From Clostridia bacterium (GTDB taxonomy: Bacteria > Bacillota > Clostridia > Oscillospirales > Acutalibacteraceae), in assembly GCA_024689165.1 (NCBI GenBank), contig JAILDS010000168.1, forward strand, positions 1 to 34,262: 34,262 bases of DNA, in the 5' to 3' direction. Shown piece after piece: positions 1-7,854 of the stretch (the stretch's first letter is position 1; every line of letters begins with the position of its first letter). A model generated the notes under the pieces. The model saw only the letters and a list, made by a program, of their open reading frames with translations, searched no databases and was not told the origin of the DNA. Both the position numbers and the translations under genes were made by a program.

Positions 1-618
1 TGAGTCGGTCAGGGCGGGGTCGAGCGTATAGGGCTCCGTGGCGATGCAGACCCTGAGCTCACCCGTTTTGTCGGCGCCCATGAAATACATCGTCGAGTAA
101 GGGGTGGCGTAGATACCGCCGACGCCGACGCTCTGAAGATATCTGCCCGTGTAGTGATAGATGGGGATGACGCAGTTTGTCGCCGCGAGCATATCGTCCG
201 CCTCGCGCAGAAGAGCGGTACGCTCCGCAGGGTCGGTTTCCGCTTTGATGCGTGCTATCAGCTCGTCGTACGCCTCCCAGCCGGAGGCGGTATCGGTCTT
301 CCCGGACGGCGCGATCGCCTCGGCGGGGTCCTCCGGCAGAGGCTCGAGCGCAACGGAGGACCTGAGCACGGCCCTCGCGTCCGCGGGTTCGATGACCCCG
401 TTGCCGTCCGCGTCCGCCGCGGTGAACTCCGGAGTGCCGGGTAAAATGGTCTCAAGGCCGACGGAAGCTCTCAGAGCGAGTCTTGCGTCAGCGGGCTCGA
501 CCGAACCGTTCCCGTCGATATCGCCGAGAAGGACGTTCGCCGCAAAAGCCCCGCATACCGGGAAAATCAAAGCAAGCGCGACGATAAGGCTCACCGCTGA
601 AACGATCTTTTTTCTCAT
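1..618 (-). CDS. Secreted dockerin protein with rearranged oligopeptide-binding (SBP_bac_5-like) segments, partial
   Basis: The 206 visible residues start at ATG 618 behind AAGGAGG and run off the left edge. Residues 1-26 are a Sec signal peptide ending GAFA. Residues 31-92 are a two-repeat dockerin-like module (loops DIDGNGSVEPADAR and DADGNGVIEPADAR), which in the family binds calcium and a cohesin. Residues 114-182 resemble the C-terminal end of oligopeptide-binding proteins (an ERTALLREADDML helix, then CVIPIYHYT and a TPYSTMYFM strand). Residues 186-203 (ELRVCIATEPYTLDPAL) resemble the mature N-terminus of the same family. C-terminal material therefore precedes N-terminal material. That could reflect circular permutation, a tandem protein with an internal deletion, or an assembly collapse. 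A role in extracellular ligand capture is inferred; the rest of the gene is needed to decide. Confidence 0.75.
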   Translation of the reverse strand, partial: MRKKIVSAVSLIVALALIFPVCGAFAANVLLGDIDGNGSVEPADARLALRASVGLETILPGTPEFTAADADGNGVIEPADARAVLRSSVALEPLPEDPAEAIAPSGKTDTASGWEAYDELIARIKAETDPAERTALLREADDMLAATNCVIPIYHYTGRYLQSVGVGGIYATPYSTMYFMGADKTGELRVCIATEPYTLDPALTDS

Positions 619-651
619 GGACAAGGCCCTCCTTTTTTTCTTCCGTAAATC

Positions 652-680
652 AGTATATCTTTTGTTTCACGCTATTGCAA
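652..680 (-). promoter_or_regulatory. Sigma-A-type promoter for the dockerin/SBP gene
   Basis: On the minus strand, TTGCAA (675-680), a 17-bp spacer and TATACT (652-657) lie about 34 bp upstream of ATG 618. The -35 box sits just past the terminator of the upstream acyl-CoA synthetase gene. Confidence 0.65.
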
Positions 681-683
681 CAG

Positions 684-709
684 AAAAAAGCGGGCCGTGA
701 AGCCCGCTT
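684..709 (-). terminator. Intrinsic terminator of the acyl-CoA synthetase gene
   Basis: An 8-bp perfect stem AAGCGGGC/GCCCGCTT (688-695 with 702-709) has a 6-nt loop. On the minus strand it is followed directly by a T run (684-689). It lies 14 bp after the TAA stop at 724. Confidence 0.85.
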
Positions 710-723
710 AACGCATATTTTAC

Positions 724-2415
724 TTATTTTCTGCCGGGTTCCTCGGTCAGGGCGAGGAAGTCGATCTTTTCCATCTTCGTCCTCGGGAGAGCGTCGAGTA
801 TCTCTATCTCCTTCGGACGGGAATGCTGCTCGAGCTCCGTCTCGACGATTTTTTCAAGCTTGTCGAGGCATTCCTTGCGGTCGGCGCCTTCCTTGAGAGA
901 AACGTACATCCGCATGAAGGGCTTGTCGCCGTCGTAAGCCTGGGCGCAGCATACCTCGCGGATGAAGTCCAGGCCCTCGATCTTGCCTTCGACGGTCGCA
1001 GGATAGACGTTGTAGCCCGCGATGATTATGATCCTCTTCTTCCTGCCGGACAGGAACAGGTAGCCGTCCTCGTCAAGATAGCCCATATCGCCGGTAAGGA
1101 CCCATTTTTCGCCGTTTTCGTCGATGAAGAAGCCGTCGCCCTCGACGGTCCCGTCGGGCAGATAGCCGTTCATCATGGTGGCGCCCCTGCCGCCGATCTC
1201 GCCGACCTCGCCTGCAGGGAGCTTTTTGCCGTTCTCGTCGAATACGGCAAGCTCGAGCCCCTCGAGCGCGTGACCGCAGGAATTCTTGCGGTAGTACGAA
1301 TAGTTGTTGCAGGTGCAAACCGCGCACAGCTCGGTAAGGCCCCAGCCCCTTGAGAACATCGCGCGCGAGCCGTTCTTTGCAAGGACGGAGTCGAACTCCT
1401 CGACGAATTCCTCGGAAACGAAGTCTCCGCCGCTGTCCCAGAAGAGGACGTTTTTGAGCCCCTTGTTCTCGAAGTTGTCCTCCGCGAACATCTTTTTGAA
1501 CATCAGCGGTACGCCGAGCGCCTCCACGACGTTGTACTTTTTGATGAGCTCGTTCGCCTCTCTCGCGTCGAACTTGCTCATGAGAAGGGCGCTGTAGCCG
1601 TTGCACATCGCGTAGTGCAGGCAGCCGCCGAGACCGAAGGCGTGGAAAATGGGCAGGACGGCGAGCGTGTAGCTGTTGCCGTAATCATGAGGCCTGTCCA
1701 GAAGATACAGCCCGTAAGCCAGCGAATTGAGGGCGTAGTTCGACAGCATGACCGTCTTGCTCTTGCCGGTCGTGCCGCCGCCGTGAAGGTAAACGGCGTT
1801 GTCCCGCGCCGGGAAATGCACGGTATCGACCGCCGGGAACGAGCTCTTCATGACGTCGGCGAAATAGTGGACTCTTTCGCCGGAAACGGGAACGGAGTTC
1901 TTTTTGTCGTCGGCTTTGACAAGGAGCTTCAGCGGCATGCGGACGTAGTCGCTCGTAGAGCAGACGACCGTGAACATGGAGCTGATGATATCCTCCTTGC
2001 CTTTGCAGAGCCTGTCGAGGATGAACATTCCCTTGCTGTTCGTATCGGCGAGCATCTGCCTGAGCTCCGCGGCGGGGGTCAGCGGGTGCACGATGTTCGC
2101 GATGATGCCGAGCTTGTTGAGAGCGTACAGCACCGGGAAGGCGTGCGCGCCGGTCGGAAGGAACACGGTGATGACGTCGCCTTCGCCGAAGCCCTCGTGA
2201 GCGAGGAACGCGGCGACCTTTTCAACGTCCGACCTGACCTTTTTGACCGAGGTCGCGGACTTTACGTTGACGAACGCGGTATAATCGCCGTGGTCGCGGA
2301 TGATCTTGTCGCTGCATTCGAGCATGAACTCGTACATCGTCTGATCTTCGGGCTTGGCGATGTAGTTTTCGGGACGCGGCCCGTAGCCGCTGTAATGGAT
2401 GAATTCGGAACTCAT
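724..2415 (-). CDS. AMP-forming acyl-CoA synthetase (fatty-acid/aryl-CoA ligase family)
   Basis: This 563-residue member of the ANL adenylating superfamily would activate a carboxylic acid as acyl-AMP and then form an acyl-CoA. The phosphate-binding loop is HGGGTTGKSKTVMLS at about 211-225. The A5 motif is GWGLTE (357-362), A7 is TGDMGYLDEDGYLFLSGR (441-458), A8 is the hinge RIIIIAGYNVYP (461-472), and A10 is PRTKMEKID with the catalytic Lys at about 550. The A10 motif has Glu where Gly is usual. The length fits the family and there is no signal peptide. ATG 2415 follows GGAGG by about 6 nt. The gene is monocistronic with its own terminator and is divergent from an alpha/beta hydrolase. The substrate cannot be read from sequence; a fatty or branched acid is plausible. 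The family call is firm and the substrate unknown. Confidence 0.9.
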   Translation of the reverse strand: MSSEFIHYSGYGPRPENYIAKPEDQTMYEFMLECSDKIIRDHGDYTAFVNVKSATSVKKVRSDVEKVAAFLAHEGFGEGDVITVFLPTGAHAFPVLYALNKLGIIANIVHPLTPAAELRQMLADTNSKGMFILDRLCKGKEDIISSMFTVVCSTSDYVRMPLKLLVKADDKKNSVPVSGERVHYFADVMKSSFPAVDTVHFPARDNAVYLHGGGTTGKSKTVMLSNYALNSLAYGLYLLDRPHDYGNSYTLAVLPIFHAFGLGGCLHYAMCNGYSALLMSKFDAREANELIKKYNVVEALGVPLMFKKMFAEDNFENKGLKNVLFWDSGGDFVSEEFVEEFDSVLAKNGSRAMFSRGWGLTELCAVCTCNNYSYYRKNSCGHALEGLELAVFDENGKKLPAGEVGEIGGRGATMMNGYLPDGTVEGDGFFIDENGEKWVLTGDMGYLDEDGYLFLSGRKKRIIIIAGYNVYPATVEGKIEGLDFIREVCCAQAYDGDKPFMRMYVSLKEGADRKECLDKLEKIVETELEQHSRPKEIEILDALPRTKMEKIDFLALTEEPGRK

Positions 2416-2463
2416 TTTTACCTCCGGCAGTTGTTCTTTGATGCGACTACTCTATAACAAACG

Positions 2464-2492
2464 GTATTATTAGTAAAGTGCAGACAAAACAA
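2464..2492 (-). promoter_or_regulatory. Candidate promoter for the acyl-CoA synthetase gene
   Basis: On the minus strand, TTGTTT (2487-2492), a 17-bp spacer and TAATAC (2464-2469) lie about 50 bp upstream of ATG 2415. The match to consensus is moderate. The -35 box falls inside the first copy of the repeat described at 2479-2561. Confidence 0.45.
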
Positions 2493-2561
2493 TAACGGTG
2501 CTTTTTAAATTAATGAAAGCAGTCTGCATAAAACAATAAATCAATGTATGCACTTTTTAAA
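2479..2561. repeat. Imperfect direct repeat in the divergent intergenic region
   Basis: Two AT-rich blocks, 2479-2510 and 2525-2561, share the order TGCA, AAACAATAA, then CTTTTTAAAT, offset by about 46-51 bp. The second block also contains an inverted pair TGCATA (2525-2530) and TATGCA (2547-2552). A GCAGAC/GTCTGC inverted pair links the copies (2480-2485 and 2522-2527). The location between divergent genes suggests regulator binding sites, which is inference only. Confidence 0.4.
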
Positions 2562-2586
2562 TAAAAATACGCCAGCAACAATCGCC

Positions 2587-2615
2587 TTGACAAGCATCGC
2601 AAAAAATGCGATACT
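2587..2615 (+). promoter_or_regulatory. Promoter with a palindromic operator-like spacer, for the hydrolase gene
   Basis: TTGACA (2587-2592), a 17-bp spacer and GATACT (2610-2615) precede ATG 2649. The spacer holds a perfect inverted repeat ATCGCA-AAAAA-TGCGAT (2596-2612) that reaches into the -10 box. This is typical of a repressor site that blocks RNA polymerase. A second TATAAT at 2628-2633 lacks a spaced -35 box. Confidence 0.6.
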
Positions 2616-2648
2616 GTTTTAAGATTTTATAATGAAAGGGCGAACAGT

Positions 2649-3617
2649 ATGGGTATTCTCAGAACCGGAAAAATATTGGCGGGCGTCATAGGCGCCGGCT
2701 CCGCCGCCGTCGGGCTCGTTTTCTACGAGGTCATGAACCGCCGCGCAAGGGCTCCTAAGGTGATCGGCGACGCCTGGTGGAAGCTCCACAAGGCTCCCGA
2801 CGACGCCTCCGCCGTTGCGGATGAAAACGGCGAGCTCAGGGACGTCAGGGGCGAATGGTTCGACAAACAGGACCCGCAGGAGATAGATATCGTCTCCTCC
2901 CGCGGGATGAGGCTCCGCGGTTATCTCTACCCCGCAGAGGAGCATTCCGACGTATTCGTCTTCTGCGCTCACGGCTACAGGAGCACCGGCAAGAACGAGT
3001 TCAGGCAGTACGTCAAGCATTACCACGACAAGGGCTTCAACGTTCTGCTGGTCGACCATCAGGCGCACGGCGAAAGCGAGGGCACGCTCATCAGCTTCGG
3101 CTACTATGAGTCCCGGGATTCCATAGACTGGCTCAAATATCTCATCGACATCTACGGCGCTGACATCAAGATCATACTCCACGGCGTTTCAATGGGCGCC
3201 GCGACCGTTATGATGATGAGCGGCAGCGACGACCTGCCCGCCAACGTGATCTGCACGGTATCCGACTGCGGGTTCACCACCATGAAAGAGGAGTTCTCGC
3301 ACAACCTCACCGGCGCGCACGTGCCGCCCGCGCTGCTTATCCCGACGACGAACGTCTTCAACAAGGCTCTCTCCGGCTTCGATTATGAAGAGGTCAGCCC
3401 CGTTGATTCCGTAAAGCACTCAAAGGTGCCGATCCTCTTCGTACACGGCGCGAAGGACGACTTTGTGCCGACGGGGATGGTCTATTCGCTTTATGAAGCC
3501 TGCTCCGCCGAAAAGGACCTGCTTATCGTCGAGGGCGCGGACCACGCCCAGAGCTACGCCACCAACCCCGACCTTTACGACTCGAAGCTCGACGAGTTCA
3601 TAGGAAAATATCTGTGA
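2649..3617 (+). CDS. Membrane-anchored alpha/beta hydrolase
   Basis: This 322-residue serine hydrolase has a short N-terminal hydrophobic segment (about 8-27) and then RR, consistent with a membrane anchor or uncleaved signal. The oxyanion-side motif AHGYR is at 107-111 and HGESEG at 140-145. The nucleophile elbow is GVSMG with Ser181. The acid is Asp270 in HGAKDDFVP and the base is His299 in GADHA, so the triad is complete. Such proteins hydrolyse esters or amides, but the substrate is not predictable. ATG 2649 follows GAAAGGG. The stop overlaps the GTG start of the next gene by 4 nt, so the hydrolase and the secreted dockerin protein are probably translationally coupled. Confidence 0.85.
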   Translation: MGILRTGKILAGVIGAGSAAVGLVFYEVMNRRARAPKVIGDAWWKLHKAPDDASAVADENGELRDVRGEWFDKQDPQEIDIVSSRGMRLRGYLYPAEEHSDVFVFCAHGYRSTGKNEFRQYVKHYHDKGFNVLLVDHQAHGESEGTLISFGYYESRDSIDWLKYLIDIYGADIKIILHGVSMGAATVMMMSGSDDLPANVICTVSDCGFTTMKEEFSHNLTGAHVPPALLIPTTNVFNKALSGFDYEEVSPVDSVKHSKVPILFVHGAKDDFVPTGMVYSLYEACSAEKDLLIVEGADHAQSYATNPDLYDSKLDEFIGKYL

Positions 3618-5104
3618 AAACAAAACCCGGCAGGAAAGCTCTGACCGTTCTTATCGCGGCAGCGCTCGCTCTCGCCGTGATGCTTCCCTCCCCGCGCGGT
3701 CTCGCGGCGGGGAGTTCTTCCGTTACGGTTCTTCACGCGGATTACGCCGCCAATATCTACAACAACGACTACTCGACGTTCTCTCACCCGGTCAATTCGT
3801 ACGTGTATGAGGACTCCTCCGGAACGGTCGTCTGCCAGTATATACCCGGGACCGGCTTCGTCGCCCGCGGGTTCGACGCGGAGGGAACGCAGGTCCGGCA
3901 ATTCGTCGCGGAAGAGGAGCTGTCGTACTTCGGCGGGTTCTATTGCGGCAAAAACTACAATTTCATCGTCTGGGGGCAGGCGAACAAGCGCGAGCGGAGC
4001 GACATTGAGGTGCTCAGGGTCGTCAAATACGACAAGGGCTGGGTCAGGCTTGCCGCGTGCTCCGTGCGCGGCGCGAACAGCAGCGACGTTTTCACCGCCG
4101 GCTCATGCGCCATGACCGAGGCGGAGGATGAGCTGACGATACACACCTGCCACTACATGTACGCCATCGACGGCGTGAACCATCAGGCGAACATGACCTT
4201 CGTGGTCTCCATCCCCACCATGACCTACAAGAGGGGTTTCTACGACGTCGGCAGCGTCTCCCAGAACGGCTACGTCTCGCACTCCTTCAACCAGCTCATC
4301 TCAACGGACGGCACATACATCTTCAGAGCCGACCACGGGGACGCGATGCCGCGCGCCGTCACGCTCGTCAGATCCGTTGCCGGGCAGAGCGTCACGGCAA
4401 TAGATTTCGCTCTCGTCTTCCCGATAGGCGGCAAATACAGCGCGGATCCAACGGGCGTTTCCATCGGCGGGCTCGCTCTTTCAAAAGACAACTGCCTGAT
4501 AGCCGGCGCGTCTGTCGCGCAGAACGCCCTGACCTACAACTGCAACGGGCAGAAGAACGTTTTTGTGACCGTCACGGACAAGGGCCTAAAAAGCACGAGC
4601 GTTAAATACCTGACGAACCACGCCGAGGGCTCCGCCGTCTACGTTTCGACGCCGCAGATCGCAGCTCTCGACACGGACGCTTTCGCCGTGTTCTGGGACG
4701 AGACCCCGCCCGGCGGCGGGACAAGGACCTGCGTGCAGGTCATCGACGGCAACGGCGCCGCCCTCTCCCCTATCCATTACGATACGGACATCAGGCTCAG
4801 CGACTGCCGCCCCGTGCTCACGAGCGACGGCCTGCTGACGTGGTTCGCCTCCTGGAGCATCGGCGATTCCGTACAGACGACCCTTTTCAAGCTCGCTCTG
4901 TCTTACTCCGGCGCTTCCTCCGGCGCGGGCGACGTCGATTTTGACGGCTACGTCACCGCCGGCGACGCCCGTTTCGTTCTGCGCTGCGCCATAGGGCTCG
5001 AGCTTTTTGACGAGACCCACGTCATCAAGGGCGACCTTGACGGCGACGGAGAGCTCACCGCGCAGGACGCAAGACTCGTTCTGCGCAAAGCTCTGGGCCT
5101 GTAA
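3614..5104 (+). CDS. Secreted protein with a C-terminal type I dockerin-like module
   Basis: This 496-residue protein starts at GTG 3614, which overlaps the upstream stop and has AGGA about 9 nt before it. Residues 1-32 are a Sec signal peptide (KTKPGRK, a hydrophobic core, then GLAAG). The middle, about 35-430, is rich in beta strands with recurring Gly/Trp/Tyr-Asp turns and could be a beta-propeller, but I recognise no catalytic family. Residues 439-496 are a dockerin-like pair with calcium loops DVDFDGYVTAGDAR and DLDGDGELTAQDAR and intervening helices FVLRCAIGLE and LVLRKALGL. That module would tether the protein to a cohesin-bearing partner; no cohesin is encoded in this window. Coupling to the alpha/beta hydrolase suggests a shared envelope role. 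Confidence 0.8.
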   Translation: MKTKPGRKALTVLIAAALALAVMLPSPRGLAAGSSSVTVLHADYAANIYNNDYSTFSHPVNSYVYEDSSGTVVCQYIPGTGFVARGFDAEGTQVRQFVAEEELSYFGGFYCGKNYNFIVWGQANKRERSDIEVLRVVKYDKGWVRLAACSVRGANSSDVFTAGSCAMTEAEDELTIHTCHYMYAIDGVNHQANMTFVVSIPTMTYKRGFYDVGSVSQNGYVSHSFNQLISTDGTYIFRADHGDAMPRAVTLVRSVAGQSVTAIDFALVFPIGGKYSADPTGVSIGGLALSKDNCLIAGASVAQNALTYNCNGQKNVFVTVTDKGLKSTSVKYLTNHAEGSAVYVSTPQIAALDTDAFAVFWDETPPGGGTRTCVQVIDGNGAALSPIHYDTDIRLSDCRPVLTSDGLLTWFASWSIGDSVQTTLFKLALSYSGASSGAGDVDFDGYVTAGDARFVLRCAIGLELFDETHVIKGDLDGDGELTAQDARLVLRKALGL

Positions 5105-5131
5105 CTGTCCCTGTACCTATCATAAACGTTT

Positions 5132-5171
5132 GGCTCCCGCTCCGGCAGACCGGAACGGGAGCCTCTTTATT
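5132..5171 (+). terminator. Intrinsic terminator after the dockerin gene
   Basis: The stem GGCTCCCG/CGGGAGCC (5132-5139 with 5156-5163) is continued inward by TCCGG/CCGGA around a CAGA-type loop and followed by TCTTTATTT. It separates the plus-strand gene from the convergent hydF end. The reverse strand lacks a good T run. Confidence 0.85.
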
Positions 5172-5188
5172 TCGCGGCGAAGCGCATG

Positions 5189-6385
5189 TCACAGAGAAAA
5201 CGGTTCAAGACTTCTTTTCAGTATCCCGTGCATACGGGCGATGGCCATGCCGTAGTTGACGACCGGCACGCCCTGCGCCGCGGCGGCGTCAAGGCGGCTG
5301 CGCATCTCGCGCTCGCCCAGCATGCAGCCCCCGCAGTGGACGATAAGGCTGTATGGCGACAGATCTTCGGGGAACCCGCGCCCGGAGGTGAACTCAAACT
5401 CCGGGCGGGCTCCGCAGAACTCTTTTATCCACCCGGGGAGCTTTACCGTGCCGATATCGTTGCACTGCCTGTGGTGAGTGCAGCCCTCCGAGATCAGGAC
5501 CCTGTCGGCGTCCGTCAGCTCCGAAAGCTTTTCGGCCCCGGCGGCAAACAGCGAAAGCTCGCCCTTGTACCGGGCGAAAAGGATGGAAAAGGACGTCAGT
5601 TTTATTTCTTCCGGCACAAGCCGCGACACAGCTCCGAACGCCTGCGAGTCCGTTATCACGAGCTCGGGTCTGACGGCGAGCGCGTCGAGAGCCCGGGAGA
5701 CCTCCGAGGGCTGACAGACCGAAAAGGTCAGGTGACGGTCGAGCAGCTCCCTCATCACCTGCTGCTGCGGCAGTATCAGCCTGCCCTTGGGCGCGCTCTC
5801 ATCTATCGGAACGACCAGCAGGGCGGAGCCGGAAGGTGACAGCAGATCGGCGACGAGCGTCCTGCGGTCCTGTTCCCACTCCCGGGCGAAATCGCCGAGG
5901 ACGCGCTTGAGCTCTTCGACCCCCTCGCCCGTCACGGCGCTTACACGGACTGTCCTGCCGCCTTTCTCATCGGCAGCGGCGGCGGACGGGGCGAGATCGG
6001 CCTTGTTTTGAGCGACGACGAAGGGCAGCCGTTTTTCCTCAAAGAGGCCGAGCAGCTCCTTTTCGGCGGGGAGCGGCTCCCTTCCCGCCTCTGTGACGAG
6101 CACGGCGATATCCGTCTCGCCGAGGGTCTTTTTCGTCCGTTCGACGCGTTTTTCGCCCAGCTCGCCGGAGTCGTCGAACCCGGCGGTGTCGATGATAACG
6201 ACGGGACCGAGCGGCAGCAGCTCCATGGCCTTCCTGACGGGGTCCGTCGTCGTGCCCGGTATGTCCGAGACGAGCGAGAGCTCCTGGGCGGTCAGGGCGT
6301 TGATAAGGCTCGACTTGCCGACGTTCATAAGCCCGAAAAAGCCGATATGTATCCTCTCTGAGGAGGGCGCGTCATTCAAACCCAT
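5189..6385 (-). CDS. hydF: [FeFe]-hydrogenase maturation GTPase HydF
   Basis: HydF is the scaffold on which the 2Fe subcluster of the H-cluster is completed before delivery to apo-hydrogenase in the cytoplasm. The 398-residue protein has an N-terminal GTPase domain with G1 GLMNVGKS (18-25), G3 DTAG (66-69) and G4 NKAD (127-130). Its middle is a dimerisation-type domain. The C-terminal metal-binding signature is C302-T-H304, then 45 residues, then H350-C351-G-G-C354, matching the family's CxH...HCxxC cluster site. It starts at ATG 6385, 3 nt after the hydG stop, and is the last gene of the regulator-hydE-hydG-hydF operon. Confidence 0.95.
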   Translation of the reverse strand: MGLNDAPSSERIHIGFFGLMNVGKSSLINALTAQELSLVSDIPGTTTDPVRKAMELLPLGPVVIIDTAGFDDSGELGEKRVERTKKTLGETDIAVLVTEAGREPLPAEKELLGLFEEKRLPFVVAQNKADLAPSAAAADEKGGRTVRVSAVTGEGVEELKRVLGDFAREWEQDRRTLVADLLSPSGSALLVVPIDESAPKGRLILPQQQVMRELLDRHLTFSVCQPSEVSRALDALAVRPELVITDSQAFGAVSRLVPEEIKLTSFSILFARYKGELSLFAAGAEKLSELTDADRVLISEGCTHHRQCNDIGTVKLPGWIKEFCGARPEFEFTSGRGFPEDLSPYSLIVHCGGCMLGEREMRSRLDAAAAQGVPVVNYGMAIARMHGILKRSLEPFSL

Positions 6386-6388
6386 GAT

Positions 6389-7837
6389 TCAGAACCTGAA
6401 GTCCCTTCCGTTGGAATCCCTTATGTCCGCGATATGCTCGGCGCAGAGCTGCCTGACCTTTTCCTTCGGGATCTTTTCGAGCTCCTTTTTGATCAGCTCC
6501 CAGCCGAGCTCTTTCGTCTGAGCAGAGGCGTAGTCCACAAGGAACTCGGCGAGCGTCATCAGGGCGTTCGGGTGGCAGCAGTTGAGTATCTGGCCGCTCT
6601 TGCAAAGGCTCATGAACCTGTCGCCGGTCCTGCCCTCGCGGTAGCATGCGGTGCAGAATGACGGAATATGGTCGTTTTCCATAAGCCAGCGGACCACCTC
6701 GTCGAGGGTGCGCTGGTCGGAGACGTCGAACTGCTCCGTGTCGTGCGGGCGCTCCTTTTCAGCGTAACCGCCGACGGAGGTCCTCGACCCGCCGCTTATC
6801 TGCGAGATGCCGAGCTGCAGCGCCGCCCGTCTGACATTCTCGCTCTCTCTGGTGGAGATGATCATGCCCGTGTACGGCACCGCAAGGCGGATACAGGCGA
6901 TGATCTTTTCGAACATCTCGTCCGAGATCCCGCCGTCGAACGCGTCGGGATCGATATCGTCCGCCCTTTTCACCCGCGGGACGCTGATAGTGTGCGGTCC
7001 CACGCCGTGCACGGCCTCAAGATGCTCGGCGTGCATGACGAGCCCCGCGAACTCATATTTATACATTTCAAGCCCGAACAGCACGCCAAGGCCGACGTCG
7101 TCTATGCCGCCGTCCATTGCCCTGTCCATCGCCTCGGTGTGATAGTTGTAATTATGCTTGGGGCCCGTCGGGTGGAGCTTTTCATAGCTTTCCTTGTGGT
7201 ATGTCTCCTGGAAAAGGATATACGTGCCTATGCCCGCTTCCTTGAGCTTTCTGTAGTTTTCGACCGTCGTCGCGGCGATATTGACATTGACGCGCCTTAT
7301 GTCGCCGTTTTTGTGGTGGACGCCGTAAATGGTGTCTATGCACTCGAGTATATACTCTATCGGGTTGTTCACGGGGTCCTCGCCCGCCTCGATGGCGAGC
7401 CGCTTGTGGCCCATGTCCTGAAGGGCGATGACCTCGGCGCGCACCTCGTCCTGCGTGAGCTTTTTGCGCGGGATATGCTTGTTTTTCGCGTGGTACGGGC
7501 AGTAAACGCAGCCGTTGACGCAGTAATTCGACAGATACAGCGGCGCGAAAAGGACTATCCTGTTGCCGTAGTAGGCCTGCTTTATCTCTTTGGCGATCTC
7601 GAATATGCGCGCCACGCGCTCCGGGTCCTCGCAGGCAAGCAGCACGGACGCCTCTCTGTGGGTCAGCGCGGTCCCGTGCTCCGGCGCGGTCAGGTTGCCC
7701 GGACGCGCCTTTTCAAGAATGGCGTCGATGAGCTCAAGGTCGTTCTTATGCTCTTCGGCGTAGCGCAGAGTGTCTTTTATTTCTTCGTCGTTGATGAATT
7801 CGTCCGCGCAGAGGGACTTCGGGTCGTATTTATACAT
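6389..7837 (-). CDS. hydG: [FeFe]-hydrogenase maturase HydG, radical SAM tyrosine lyase
   Basis: HydG cleaves tyrosine to p-cresol and a glycine-derived fragment that yields CO and cyanide for the H-cluster. I chose ATG 7837 (482 residues), because AAAGGA lies 7 nt upstream; a longer in-frame reading from 7864 has no such site and would overlap hydE. The radical SAM cluster motif is C106-VNG-C110-VY-C113. The family-specific C-terminal cluster motif is C395-TA-C398 followed by 22 residues and C421, in the context YREGRTGDRFM. Both are intact, so the enzyme should make both ligands. The gene sits 17 nt downstream of hydE and 3 nt upstream of hydF. Confidence 0.96.
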   Translation of the reverse strand: MYKYDPKSLCADEFINDEEIKDTLRYAEEHKNDLELIDAILEKARPGNLTAPEHGTALTHREASVLLACEDPERVARIFEIAKEIKQAYYGNRIVLFAPLYLSNYCVNGCVYCPYHAKNKHIPRKKLTQDEVRAEVIALQDMGHKRLAIEAGEDPVNNPIEYILECIDTIYGVHHKNGDIRRVNVNIAATTVENYRKLKEAGIGTYILFQETYHKESYEKLHPTGPKHNYNYHTEAMDRAMDGGIDDVGLGVLFGLEMYKYEFAGLVMHAEHLEAVHGVGPHTISVPRVKRADDIDPDAFDGGISDEMFEKIIACIRLAVPYTGMIISTRESENVRRAALQLGISQISGGSRTSVGGYAEKERPHDTEQFDVSDQRTLDEVVRWLMENDHIPSFCTACYREGRTGDRFMSLCKSGQILNCCHPNALMTLAEFLVDYASAQTKELGWELIKKELEKIPKEKVRQLCAEHIADIRDSNGRDFRF

Positions 7838-7854
7838 GGATATTCCTTTCTCTA

